Assembly (NCBI GenBank): GCA_963922205.1
Contig: CAWUHX010000306.1
Coordinates: 62,001 to 126,000 of the forward strand
Source: Romanomermis culicivorax
Lineage: Eukaryota > Nematoda > Enoplea > Mermithida > Mermithidae
Reading direction: 5' to 3'
DNA length: 64,000 bases
Within the stretch, counting starts at the first letter, position 1. Each line of letters opens with the position of its first letter. Position numbers and translations under genes: made by a program. The notes beneath the pieces are model-generated. The model saw nothing but the letters and a program-made list of their open reading frames with translations, was not told the origin of the DNA and did no database searches. Positions 13,091-24,410 of the stretch are shown one piece after another.

Positions 13091-15740
13091 TATTTTTCCG
13101 AACAAAAGTATGGGCGTCTCAATGACTATGATATGGCTAGCCGTAGGATGTGAAAACTTGAAGGGGTTGCTCAATGCCTAGACATATTTCCATTGATTTC
13201 TGACACCGTTCCAATGGCACTCCCCTCAAATACAAGTAGGTTTATGAAGTTTTCGACACCATTCTAGAAATCGAAAATCTCGAAATTATTTGCTCCTATG
13301 TTAGAACCCTCATAATTACAAATCTCAAAATAAGTCAAATCAATTGTACCTCATTTGAGGTAAGTTTGAGTTTTATTCTGAGGAAAATGTCACCTTCACA
13401 TACTCGGACAAATATTTCAGGTAACCGCATTCACATATTGTAGAATAATAAGCTGAAAAATGTATTTTTCGGATTTAAAAACCTGTTAATCTGTTTTTCT
13501 GGTGCTACATGGCGTCGAACAAGGTATATTAGCCATTCTACTCATCATTTCTTCAGAACTCAAGAAATTCAATTTTATAAGTCTGAAAATGAGGTGAGTC
13601 GGTTGGATGAAAAACTAGAAAAATTGATTTTTAGAAATTAAAATACTTGTCAGCTTCAGTGTGAGCAACCAATATATCTGTCTAAAGAACCTAATTTTTC
13701 CTCAAACCAAAACTTGGCTCGTGTAAAAAATCACTTTTCAAACTCATTAAAAAAAATTATAGAATTTGATAATTAGGCACAATGTATGGCAATTAAATCG
13801 ATTACGTTGACAAGCTACCTTTTCAAAGCATGTATAAACTATAGAACTTTAAAAATTTAGGTGCGTTTCGCTCCTTGCTTATTAATTTTCGATGCAAAAT
13901 TTTTTTTCTGACTGTTTTGCTATTTTTCAACTATTTCCGGCCATTTTTTGACTATTTTGAGACTAGCAAGATTTTGGAGACAATGGGTACCCCAGACCTA
14001 TCCCACTAACCCTCTCCCAATTGATTGGAGGTCTTACTGGTATGCTATTTTTGAAAGCGTTTTCAGGACATCAACAAATCCAAAATTTTAGGAAATCAAT
14101 AATCCTCCACCTCAGAAAAGGGGCTCTGTTACATGCATGAGACAGATGTATATATTCATAGGCGCGAAGTTTTGAGCTTGATTATCAAATACACCAATCA
14201 TTCAAATCAGACTGAACAGAAAAAATTGATACTTTTGATTCTCAAATCACTTTCTTACTATTTATGACTGATTTTCGATTGAATAATTCTTTTTTGGTCA
14301 GAATTTATTGTTATTCGAATTGAAGAACCGAGTTTTAATAAATAATCATTGCGCGCTGCATCTATCTATCTCAAATATTCTGCAATATAACTTATGTTCG
14401 GATTTCTGAAAATATTTTTCCTTCACCACCAGTTGCAACTTTTAAAGCAATTACTTTTTCTCAAAGTTCAGATTCAGAAATTCTGTGAAAGTATTTTTTG
14501 TGAATCAATCATTTTCGAAAATATGAAACTGATTTGTTTGAATCTATTTAAATGGAAATGTGTTTTTGATCGCAAAAGTTGAATCTGTTTTTTTTAAATG
14601 AAGATTCTTAGATGTTGCAACCAGTATATAAGTTTTCAAGTACATCGTTTCCAAATGCTCTCTGCGTGTTGAAGTTTTTTGATTTTTTTAATGTTTATTT
14701 TGCTACATTTATCGCGACTCAATTTTAAGAATTCATCTTTATCCAATTTATGTTGAAAAAATTTACTTTTTTACTGATTTTTCAGGAAATGGTTGCTACG
14801 GAATGTTTAGTTGAGTTAAGCATCAAATCCCATCTTTAAACTGGATGTGGAAAAATGTGAAGAATAATTTTATGTCCTTATTCACCTGAGAAAACTTTGG
14901 TGCAAAAAAAGTTGGTAATTACCTTTCATCATGATGTGTATTTTTAGTATCCATTTAGTAAGATCTTTTCAATTAAAATTCAAATTATGAGAGATTTAAT
15001 AAGATTTTGAGTTGTTGATTGAACTGATTATCTACATTCCTGCAATATTTCTTTCAGTTGAGCGCTAAATTGTTGTTTGCACATTATATATGATTTATAA
15101 GTGTTATTCTGGGTTTCTATGTAGCCATGCACACATTTAGTCGCTGTTAATTATTTGGTCCAGCAGTTTTTTGTGTTCTGGCTATCAAGGCCCATCATTC
15201 ATGTTATATCATATTTGTGTATTGTGTTTTAATGAATGCCACGAGTTTATTTCTAGCAAATTCTCATTCACAAAAGCCACTTTTGGCTTGACCTAGGCGT
15301 TGAAATAATATTTGTAAAACGTTGGTATTTTTTCCTATTGTAGTTTGATTGAGCGTCCTTTTGAATTTTTCAACCTACTCGATGGCTGAGCCAGTCAATG
15401 GGCAGCTTTTCAATTCGGAAAATGATTTCAAGATATTATATCTAAACTTGGCACCTGAATTGGCTTAAAAGATAATCTGTTTGTGCCATTTGTTTTTTCT
15501 TCTCAGGGTGCCAGGTTTTTTTAGCCTTACGGAATCTTTTCTGTACATTCTCAGTACTGATCAGCGATTTCGACCAATTTTCTGCTGTTTAAGGTGTTGT
15601 TCCCTAGGAGTATATATAGATGTATTTTCAGAATTTTATGGCTCTGCCAGTGATTTGGCTGATGAACTAATTTATGCCTCATGAGTCCTAGTTGCAGTCA
15701 TAAAGTTTGCTCACCTTGTTACGCCTCTTGGTTATTTGAA
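13091..15740. other. No gene recognised
   Basis: AT-rich, unique-looking sequence. ORFs at 14394-14582 and 15481-15684 have no recognisable motif. Confidence 0.45.
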
Positions 15741-15750
15741 GTTGGCGAAA

Positions 15751-16128
15751 TCACTCACAGTATTTGAATGAGTCGAAATTTTGCATAGACTCATAGTTAA
15801 TTAGCGATAGAGGTGACTTATTATTATGATTATTACAAATTAATAGTTTCTTTTCGGTCTTTCCATTCTCGACAAAATTTTTGGATAGAGCTAACATTTT
15901 GTGGCCCAAATCAAGTTCTAAGGGGCTGGGCGATTGTAATCCATCAATTATTTCAGTAGAATAGCCCTTGAGGAGTCTATACTGGGGCAGTATCATATTT
16001 ACCCCATCCACAGTAGGAATAACACATCCATTTTTAACAATACAATGTTGAAATCCGATGCTTGGAAAATTATTGAATTTGGAAATAAGTACATGCAATG
16101 AAGAGCCAAGTGAAAATTCGGTACCCAT
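15751..16128 (-). CDS. Unrecognised 125-codon ORF
   Basis: An ATG-initiated ORF on the minus strand whose composition is more protein-like than most short ORFs here, with Gly, Pro and Asp spread evenly and no low-complexity runs. No domain was recognised, no signal peptide is evident and no splice partner was found. It ends in ...FDSFKYCE. It may be a real small gene, an exon of a larger one or a chance ORF; chance is the default view in an AT-rich genome. Confidence 0.2.
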   Translation of the reverse strand: MGTEFSLGSSLHVLISKFNNFPSIGFQHCIVKNGCVIPTVDGVNMILPQYRLLKGYSTEIIDGLQSPSPLELDLGHKMLALSKNFVENGKTEKKLLICNNHNNKSPLSLINYESMQNFDSFKYCE

Positions 16129-16227
16129 ATCAATAAATAAGAAGAAATATGATAAAACACCTATTTCACAATATTTGAGCTTGAATGAATGAATGTACTC
16201 AGATTGGCCTTAATATTCCATTTTTTG

Positions 16228-16810
16228 AGGTGGGTGCATTTCATATGCCTCTCTACAGTGTTCTATTTTTAGAAAGTCTGTGCAGAAATCCTGCATATTT
16301 TCTACATGCACAGGCTTGCCATTATGTGTTGTTACTTTTCTTTTTAATTAATCAATGTTGATGAGCACGTCTTCTATCCATAGAGGCTCGCTGATAAGAA
16401 AAATATGACACATCATTAGGTGTTGCAATGTCCTTTTGCAGGCACACAGGCATGCACGTCTTCTACCAATACATACTTGTCAATAAGCAACTTTTTATTC
16501 GATTTTTTAGGTGGTTACATTTCACAGGGCCAAAAATCCTGCACATTTTCTACATGCACAGGCTTGCCATTATGTGTTGTTACTTTTCTCTTCAATAAAT
16601 CATTGTTCATGAACATGTCTTCTATCCACAGAGGCCAGCTGATAAGAAAAACATGTCGATTATACATCATTAGGTGTTGCAATGTTCTTTCCCATGCACA
16701 CAGGCACCCACATCTTCTACCAATACATACTTGTCAATACACAATTTATTATTCTATTTTATGGGTGTGTACATTCCACAGGACTCCCTTCCGCGCTTTA
16801 TTTTTAGAAA
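16228..16810. repeat. 248-bp tandem repeat, about 2.2 copies
   Basis: Two adjacent units start at about 16287 and 16535 and share, in order, 'tctacatgcacaggcttgcc', 'attatgtgttgttacttttc', 'gtcttctatcca', 'catcattaggtgttgcaatg' and 'taccaatacatacttgtcaa'. A partial unit precedes them: a 'gtgggtgcatttcat' block and an 'atttttagaaagt' block, which recurs at 16799. The 135-codon ORF at 16420-16827 is a by-product of the repeat. Confidence 0.85.
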
Positions 16811-17314
16811 GTTCAGTTAATTCTTGAGAAGTCGAAAATATTTTGTCCCTTCATTCTTCAATCATCCAGTCCACTGTAGTATATTTTTCCCCCAAATTTA
16901 TTTCTTATTATTATTATTTACGTGTCCCCATTAATCTGTTTTTCTGCAGTTGAAGGCAGAATGGTTTTATGTTATTATGAAACCACAAAACAGGGTAAAA
17001 AGGAGTGTGTGAAACATAAACAGCAAAAGATAAGGAAGTGATAAAGGAAGGAAAGTACAAAAAAAGAAAGGCGTATTTCTTAAAATGCCTATAGAACAGA
17101 AACACAAAAAAAACTGAAAAGAAAATATAGAATATGAAGATTACAATACAGAGAAGAGATATACAAAAATAGAAAAAGCATCAAAGACAGAAAATTATGA
17201 GAAAAAACGAAAAATTCAGAGAAAAATCCGGAAATGTGACGAAAACACTTCGTCATCATCACTTGGATTCTTCTATCTATACAATACATTAACTACCACT
17301 TCTAAGATCACATG

Positions 17315-20300
17315 CAGTAGCGTAGCCAGGATTTTTTTTCATAGGGTGCTCACAAATTTTTTTGGGTCAAATATGTTAATTATTTTTAATCAATGATCAG
17401 CAATAACAATACATAACAAATTTAAGAAATTCTTCAATACAATGTGACATGATTCTATAAATCACAAAATATTACAATATTAGTTAAAAATCTAGACGTC
17501 GTTTTTCAATTTTAAATTTTTCAATAATTTTATCTTTGTCCAGACTAGTTGGTCGATAAATATTCAGTAAAGCCAGTCCAGTTACTCTTTTTTCACCCAC
17601 GGTATTTGGCAGATAAGTTTTGACTCGTTTCAGGGTTGAAAAACTTCGTTCCCTGGTGCAAGTTGTGGCAGAAATTGTGGCGAATAACTGAAAAGAATGA
17701 AACATAAGCTTCAATCATAACATGAATGTGTTTTATTACTTGTAATAAATGAAACATATTTGGCTCAAAATTTGGGTTGCAGACGGATAAAGTATCCTCA
17801 ATTGTAGACGGTAAGCTATCTTGACTAGAAAATTGCGATGCCCACATGCTATATTCAGCTTCAAACTTGCTTCTGGTACAGTCGAGATCTTCTACAAAAT
17901 CACATACTTTTTTACCTACCAGGAAAATAAGCTGGTATCAACCATTGCAAACGATAGATCATCTTTGTTTCTTGATTAAAACGCAATTTCAGATTGTCCT
18001 TGACTTCCCATAAATATGCTTTGTAAAATTCATGATGATACTGCTGTCGAGCACTGGTATATTTCTGTTTGTTGAATGATGATATTGATCCAGACATGCC
18101 ATCGATTTTGCCCATAGCTGCGAATAATTTAATAAAATTGAAACTAGAGTAAATTAGACATTTTAAACTAAAAGGCTAAAAATCTGCTTACCAACAAATG
18201 AATCGTCAAAAATATGGTTAAACTGTTTTTCATCATTCATCGCAAGTTCAACAAATTCAATAAATCGGGATATCTTTGAGTGCATTTCCATAAGATCGAT
18301 ATTTTGCTTCTGTAAGCTTGAACTGATTATGATAAATTGGTCCAAAAATTTTGAAACCATTTTTAGCACAAAAATGAATTCAAAAGTACACATATAAGCT
18401 TTGAATGATGCTGCCTGTAAACATAAATGCTACATTTTTATAAAGACAAAAAATAGATTTACATCAGCATCTTTTGAGATATTTTTAATTTGTTCAAGTG
18501 ATTCAATAATTGCCGAAAATAGCTCATTGAAACGATCGATTGAATGATGTTTTTCAACCCATCTGAAACAAGCATAAATTACATTAAGCTTACTGGGATT
18601 GATGTTATTACATACCTCATAAGGCATAATTTAATCAACTTATCATGTGCATATGATGGATGGGTTTCGATTATTTTCCGTAAAATTTCTTTGCATTTTG
18701 GCGAATTCAAAAAGTAGAAAGTTATTTCCTGGAAAAATAAGAGTAATCAAGCTGCAAAAGCAGGAAATACAGAAATTACTTGAATTTTAGATATAACAGT
18801 GCCGACTGAGGTGACTGAGGATGCTTTACTAAGTGCCTAGTTTAGCTGATGAGAAGCGCAGTGAATATATCTTGCAGTAGGGCATGTTTCTCGTACCACT
18901 GATTGCGCACCTTTGATGCAACCTGTATGACATAAAGAACACATATAGATTTAGAAAAGACACCAGAAAGGTCACAAAATCAGATACCTGACATTGAAGA
19001 AGCACCATCATAACATTGTGCCTTCAATTTTGAAAGATGAAGTCCTGTTTCTCGCAAAAATTTCAATAAAGCAATGGCAATTGATTTTCCAGTCATTTCT
19101 GACAAATGACTGGAACCAAGAAAGCATTCTTTAATTTTTTTCTAGGCAATATAGAAACATTTACATTAGCATACAGTATGAAGAATTTTAAAGGCCTTCT
19201 TACTTCATAGACGTAACCTATACTAACGCTCATGATTTCTGTGCCACAGCAATCTGTGGCTTCATCAGCAATTACAGCGAAAATTCCGGCTTTGTTTGCT
19301 TCTTCAACATATGTACTCTAAGAAAAAATATTTGACTCGTGACATGTAAATTCTGAAAAAATGCAGCTATCACCTGCAGCACACTGGCACAACAATTGAT
19401 CAAATCCTTCTGGATTTCGGGCGAAATATATTGGGCATTTTTTGCAGCATTCATAAAGTGGTTATGCAAAGCCGAATTTGGATTCTCTTTTATAATAAAT
19501 TTTAGAACTTCAACAAAATTTCCATTATTGTGGTCTGTTTGCGCGTCTAGATCAAAATTTTCTCGGTGTCCACGAATATTTTGAGAGCCAAACAGAATAA
19601 TCAGGTCAATGAGTTCAGACAAGCTGAAAAATGCAATTAATATTTGACAAAATTATGTTATGCTTAGATTCTCACAATTTTCTGTTCTTTTCGCGGTTTT
19701 CTCTATCCTTTCTGTTGCATTGTTGAGCAACATTTTCAGAAGCAGCATTGCTTGTTTCCAAAAAGCTGGCAGCTTTAGACATGCTAAAGCAGTGGTATTC
19801 ACGCTTTTCATGTTGGGAAAAACTTTCGAGCGCTTTCTGAAGAAAAGAACGTAAAATGTTTGAAAAATAAATTCAAAAAATTTAAGCTACTTGGTAATTT
19901 GTGAAAGGGCGTTTTACAAGCAATCCAAGCTGTTTATTTGATTGAATTCCTGTTGCAAACAAAGCACACGGAACACAAAAAGCACCACTTTTCAGCTGAC
20001 TATATTTTAACCAAGAAAACTCTTTTAGCCAATTATTCTGAAAAGATCTTCTATCATTTCCCTTAGGAAAATGAAAATTTTCTGGCGGCATCCAATGATT
20101 TTCGAGTAATTCTTTTTTGACAGCATCAGAAATTTGTTGTTCAATATGATTTCCAATATCATCTGAAAAATAAAAATGTTATTCTTATACAATGTATCAT
20201 GTATTTCTCATACTTTTATTGCTCCAACACACATCAGATTCATTGCTTATAGGATCGTCCGTAGTTGGGGACAATGCTGCATCCACTTCATCCCCTTCAG

Positions 20301-20742
20301 GTTCGTCTATCATCACACTGCTTGACGGCATAAAACGGAAAGCATCCAGAGTCTTCTGACGTTTTGTCATTTTAGCCTGAAAAAAATAGATTATACTCAG
20401 GGTTTTTTTCTGTGCACACCTTGATGTGAAAATAAAATCAGTCACTAAGAGGAATAAAACTGAGAAAAACGTCGTGCCAAATTCAGATTAACTATAGTCC
20501 CTCATTTTTATTTGAAATATAAATGATTATTCTTTTTATTCAGCATCCTAGCAGCAGCCAGATATTTGTCAAAAAAATCCGATAAAATTATTATAGGAAT
20601 CCTATAAAATTATTACAGTAACAACGCACAGCTTTGGATTTGTTTTAGCAACAATTAAACCATGACAATTTTTCAACATAATTCATAAATTCCGTAGGGT
20701 GCTCAAGCACCCAAGCACCCCCCCCCCCTGGCTACGCCACTG
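17315..20742 (-). mobile_element. hAT transposon, full length (TTF/ZMYM-type transposase)
   Basis: Terminal inverted repeats are cagtagcgtagccagga at the left and cctggctacgccactg at the right, which reads cagtggcgtagccagg on the minus strand: a typical hAT terminus. The element is 3428 bp and holds one minus-strand transposase gene. Simple C and T runs lie just inside both ends ('gcaccccccccccctgg' at the right, 'attttttttcatagggtgct' at the left). The flanking octamers (atcacatg and gcatggcc) do not match, so no target duplication is visible. Either the ends were altered after insertion or the right flank was replaced by the SINE-like sequence that starts there. Confidence 0.9.
17484..20370 (-). 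pseudogene. hAT transposase, 13 exons, one nonsense codon
   Basis: Exons read on the minus strand: 20370-20214, 20162-19891, 19836-19676, 19623-19374, 19317-19204, 19141-18988, 18922-18780, 18728-18616, 18562-18463, 18414-18192, 18117-17920, 17891-17740, 17687-17484. All junctions are GT-AG and the phases agree throughout, giving 747 codons. Visible parts: start MTKRQKTLDAFR; a TTF-type zinc finger with FCVPC (C115, C118) and a WLKEFSWLKYS block; first catalytic Asp in VIADEATDCCGTE (D298); second in QCYDGASSMSG (D363); HCASHQLN block (about 390-397); C-terminal dimerisation block TTCTRERSFSTLKRVKTYL (about 688-706) followed by GLALLNIYR. Codon 398 is TAG (18839-18837), directly after HQLN where a sense codon is expected. 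Eleven introns are 48-74 nt; the one between exons 11 and 12 would be only 28 nt. Family: hAT transposases related to ZMYM1 and the '52 kDa repressor' proteins. Probably inactive because of the stop, otherwise intact. Confidence 0.88.
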
Positions 20743-20812
20743 GCATGGCCGATTGGCAGTATCCCCGACTGCCAATCCGAAGACCCGGGTTCGAATCCCT
20801 GCAGCGACAGAA
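20743..20812 (+). repeat. tRNA-like SINE head
   Basis: Carries a perfect B-box/T-loop core (gggttcgaatccc, about 20786) and an A-box-like gccgattggcagta segment with an anticodon-loop-like 'ctgccaa' (GCC would be Gly). Acceptor-stem pairing is poor, so this is a tRNA-derived repeat rather than a functional tRNA. It starts exactly at the right end of the hAT element. Confidence 0.55.
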
Positions 20813-20829
20813 TTTTTCTATCAGTGGAA

Positions 20830-20943
20830 CTGAGCGAGACATGACGTCAACAGTCACACGTAGTCACGTGACGACACGTAGTCACGTGACTACGCGTGAC
20901 TCGAAAAAGTGGATGACGTCAAAAAACGCCCAGTTCCACCAGC
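20830..20943. repeat. Palindromic mini-element with gtcacgtgac repeats
   Basis: Ends 'cagtggaactg' and 'cagttccaccag' are near inverted repeats. Inside, 'gacgtca' words and two copies of 'gtagtcacgtgac' make the unit almost self-complementary. Too short to encode anything; probably a MITE or foldback unit. Confidence 0.55.
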
Positions 20944-20945
20944 CT

Positions 20946-21182
20946 TACTACTAGTCTTCATTGAATTGTTCTTCTTCATTGATGGCTTCTGTTTCTTGAA
21001 ATACAATTTGTTGATTTTCTCCACTGAAAACTTCAGCTTATGTTCATATGAAGAATTCTTGCCATCCTCATCATCAATATTAGAATTTTCTTCCCCCTCA
21101 TCATCCAGCAATGCATTTTCAATGTCCACTTCAATCATAAAAAACACTTTGAGTGCACCACGTTCTCTTGGCTGTTCATTCT
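20946..21182 (-). CDS. Possible exon, acidic then Lys-rich
   Basis: Minus-strand open frame directly after a good splice acceptor (ttgtttccacttcag). It reads NEQPRERGALKVFF, then an acidic stretch with DDEGEENSNIDDEDGK, then a Lys/Ser-rich tail with SSKAGGTGR. It runs toward the palindromic mini-element at 20943, where the native 3' end may have been replaced. No family recognised. The alternative is a chance ORF extended by the repeat. Confidence 0.25.
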
Positions 21183-21479
21183 GAAGTGGAAACAAAACTA
21201 CAACACTCAAAAAAATGAATACTGGAGCGAACTTGTATTGGCATCCTGCTGTGGTTGGGTGCACCAAAATGAGTTTTATGTTCTGATACACAGTCCAGTT
21301 GCTTGGGTGTGCTGTGCTTGTTATAGATAGGAATGGAACCACAAACCATAAAGCATCAAACAATAGACAAACTGTACAAAAGATACAGCATTGAAAGTTT
21401 GATAGATACTGTGCAATATTATTGTATGGTACTGTATAGTAAAGCTGAAAAATCAACAAAAAAGTGTACTGTTGTGCCT

Positions 21480-21800
21480 ACAGGCCTACTGTAGCCCAAC
21501 AAGTAATGTTTAAAGCTTCACCAAGCATCAGACTATATGTTATTTGCATCAGACACATGTACAAATCCATCTATAGGCATCAGAAAAACTTGATAAGCAT
21601 CAGATCACTGTCACTAACCTTCAGATAACTGTCACTAAGAGTCAGATTACCCTCTGACATTTGTTGAAATACTTGACACATGTAAACACTAAGCATCAAA
21701 ATGCATGCTCAAGCCCTCACTATGTGTTGAAGAAACATCTGACACTAAGTAACATCTCCAAAGTATGTGAACACTAAGTTTCAAAATGCATGAAAAAAAA
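21480..21800. repeat. Degenerate 'agcatcaga' repeat
   Basis: Recurrent 'gcatcaga', 'aagcatcaaaatgcatg' and 'ctgtcactaa' words at irregular spacing. Old simple-repeat remnant without coding potential. Confidence 0.4.
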
Positions 21801-23273
21801 TCAAAAATGCCAACAGAATTTCAAATTGTACCCACTAGACAGACATACATATCCTGTTGATTTCCTCATCTGATGGAATTTAGGATAACTGTGATCTACC
21901 CCAAAGAACTCTTCTGAATAGTTTATTCAGTGTGTATTCAGCTTGAAAAGTTACAAAACCTAAATGCAATGCCCTGTAGTACAAGATTCTTTTCTTCCTA
22001 GGCATCTTTACAACTTGATTCCATTTGAAGACTGTTGAATGTGGTTTTCAAAACCAAGTTTTGGGATGATTCGATGTTGAGCTGATCTATAGTGTATGTA
22101 ATAACAACGGCAATGGCTGTACTGGACAATATCCGAAAATAATTGAAACTTAACGTGATGGGGTGTGAGAGTAATCTGAAACAACTTTAGAATATTTGTC
22201 TGGAATAAACAAAGTGTAAACAGTGTTTAAGACCTTCTTCAAGATGTCTGCACAAGTCATGTTTTTCTGGATATCCTAAATTAAAAATTTTCCCGGTCAT
22301 ATATAAAACTGATTGAGTAATGAGTATAAAACAAATGATGCCTGACCCTACTGATATTTATTGTTTAGCACTTGATTCAATAAACACATATCTATACATC
22401 CTGAACACTGGTAAAATTAGTCACATTTTTCACATTCACTACTAATAATCACTCTTTTCCTACAAAATTTCATACACATTTTTATTGATACAATTTTAGA
22501 GCTGCTCAAGAGCTATCAGTTACTATAATTTTACCAGTAGTTAACATGCCAATTAGGAGAAAATCTTTATGAAAGACTCTTATATGTTTTGTGTTGTGTG
22601 ATGTCGAAAACATGGATGTTGGAATAAAACACAGTATGATGCAGCATCACTTAAGGCAACAATGGTTCAACTCCAGGTACAACCAAATTTTATTCCTGGA
22701 ACAAAGATGCCAATGTAGCACTAAAGAGGCAGTGTCAGCTAAAATAATCATTGCTCAGTATGAAAGACCTATCAATAATGGATGTGTATGTTGTAGCAGC
22801 TGAGCTATGTCCTAATTTTAGTGATAGTTATAACCTGATGTAAGAAAAAAATTAATCTATCTTCATATAGAGTTGTTTGAGGCTTTAAATTGGATAATAA
22901 GCCTATAAGTATGAGGACATAGAAAGTAGGGACAGATTACAACCTTTCATTGTGTTAAAATCCTTACCTACAACCTTTCATATTTTTCGGAAGTCCTGGG
23001 AACAGATGACATTATGAGAACTTAACTCATCCCATTCAAAGTCTCCTACCAATTGCACAAAAGGTAATGTCATATACTTTCTATGGACATCCAAGGGCAT
23101 TAAAACATTACTTCCAAAAAAGTTATGAGGTTATAAAATTATTGACTGGTCTGAATGCCTGCATGACTGATAATTAAAGCTTTTGGGAAGCAATACATAA
23201 AGAATTGTTTGATATATTTCAGGTGGTTTTGAAATATTTCCATTGCTGACTGTCTCCAATCTATTAAATGTCT
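21801..23273. other. No gene recognised
   Basis: AT-rich; no supported ORF, RNA or element end. Confidence 0.45.
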
Positions 23274-23281
23274 TTGGCAAT

Positions 23282-23499
23282 CACACCTGTAAGACCTCCG
23301 ACCAGTTGGGGGGGGGGTAGAAAAAAAGTCGAAATTTTCCCCAAAAAGGCGAAAAAACATACACTTTTTTGCACATTTTTTTAATTTTTTCCAAACTGGG
23401 GGGGGGGGGGGGGTTGGGGGGGTAAATGATTTTGGGTACTGGGTTGGCCAAGTTGGGCGGGGGGTCCCGCCCCAACCCCCACCCCCAAGTACAGGTATG
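23282..23499 (+). mobile_element. Family-A MITE with perfect 8-bp target duplication
   Basis: Starts cacacctgtaagacctccga and ends ccccaagtacaggtatg; the outer ten bases are inverted repeats. Both sides are flanked by ttggcaat (23274-23281 and 23500-23507), a perfect 8-bp duplication as expected for hAT insertion. Internally it has G and C tracts and a 'ttggccaagttgg' word, and no ORF. This copy defines the family-A termini. Confidence 0.88.
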
Positions 23500-24204
23500 T
23501 TGGCAATATAAATCTTTAAATAGTGAACAAAAAATGATATCCTTCATTCAAAGGCTCTAAAACATTGTTGTTGAACATTTTGTCTCACCTTGTCCGATCC
23601 ATCAGCTTTCAAAAGTTCATTCAATATTGCTCTTTATTGGCCAACTAATTGTTTGTAGAAAATTTTACAATGTTGAATCAGGGCTTTAAGTGCACGTCAA
23701 CAGTCGAAGCAGATGCATTTGAGATGGTTTATACCAGAATGGGTTCCACATCTTTGTTTCTTCACCATTTGTTTGTTTCCTGTTATAGTTGGTGCATCTT
23801 TTTGTGCTGGCTTGATGACAAGCTCCACATAGCACCAGTATTGTCTATGTCAGATCAGTGTAGTCTCTATGTCAGATCCTATACTGCATGCTTTCACTGA
23901 AAAACAGATATTGAACAAAACAGTCTGTGAAACTTTGATCCCAAAGAAGACTGTAGCTTTTGAACTCAGTGATGTGGATTTTTTAGTTTTCAACCCTTTG
24001 GACATTGGAAAATTAAAATTCCAATTTCCGCAATTTCTTTTCTGTGTAATGGCATTATAAATAATTTTCCAGCTGAAAATTGATAATTTTTTTATTCCCA
24101 AAAAATTATACAAACTTAGGTGGAAACTAATTCCACTAATGAATTCAGCTATGTGGATTTGATATTTTTCTGCATTTGGTAAATCACAGTACTAAAATTG
24201 GAAT

Positions 24205-24410
24205 TTTGGGAGGGTGCATCTGTGCTCATTATGGTCATTGATAAGCCACATTTGGTATCTGACAATTATATCAATTTTTATTCAATCCCATCATCAGCTT
24301 TAAATTTATGAATGTATTTCAATTGGCTTTTGTAAATGACTTGGGGACAAGCAAAATGTACATAGAACACCATGGCTGAAACAAAATCTAAAGCAAAATA
24401 GTATTCAGTC
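24205..24410 (-). repeat. Dispersed repeat, copy 2 (inverted relative to 11.4 kb)
   Basis: Minus-strand match to 11360-11575. Here the coding-like frame has two in-frame stops after KFKADDGIE, so this copy is more decayed. Confidence 0.6.

Noticed and set aside
16420-16827. 135-codon ORF
   Set aside because: Generated by the 248-bp tandem repeat; the frame is not maintained in all units.
20743-20812. Functional tRNA-Gly gene
   Set aside because: B box is perfect but acceptor and anticodon stems do not pair well; better read as a SINE head.
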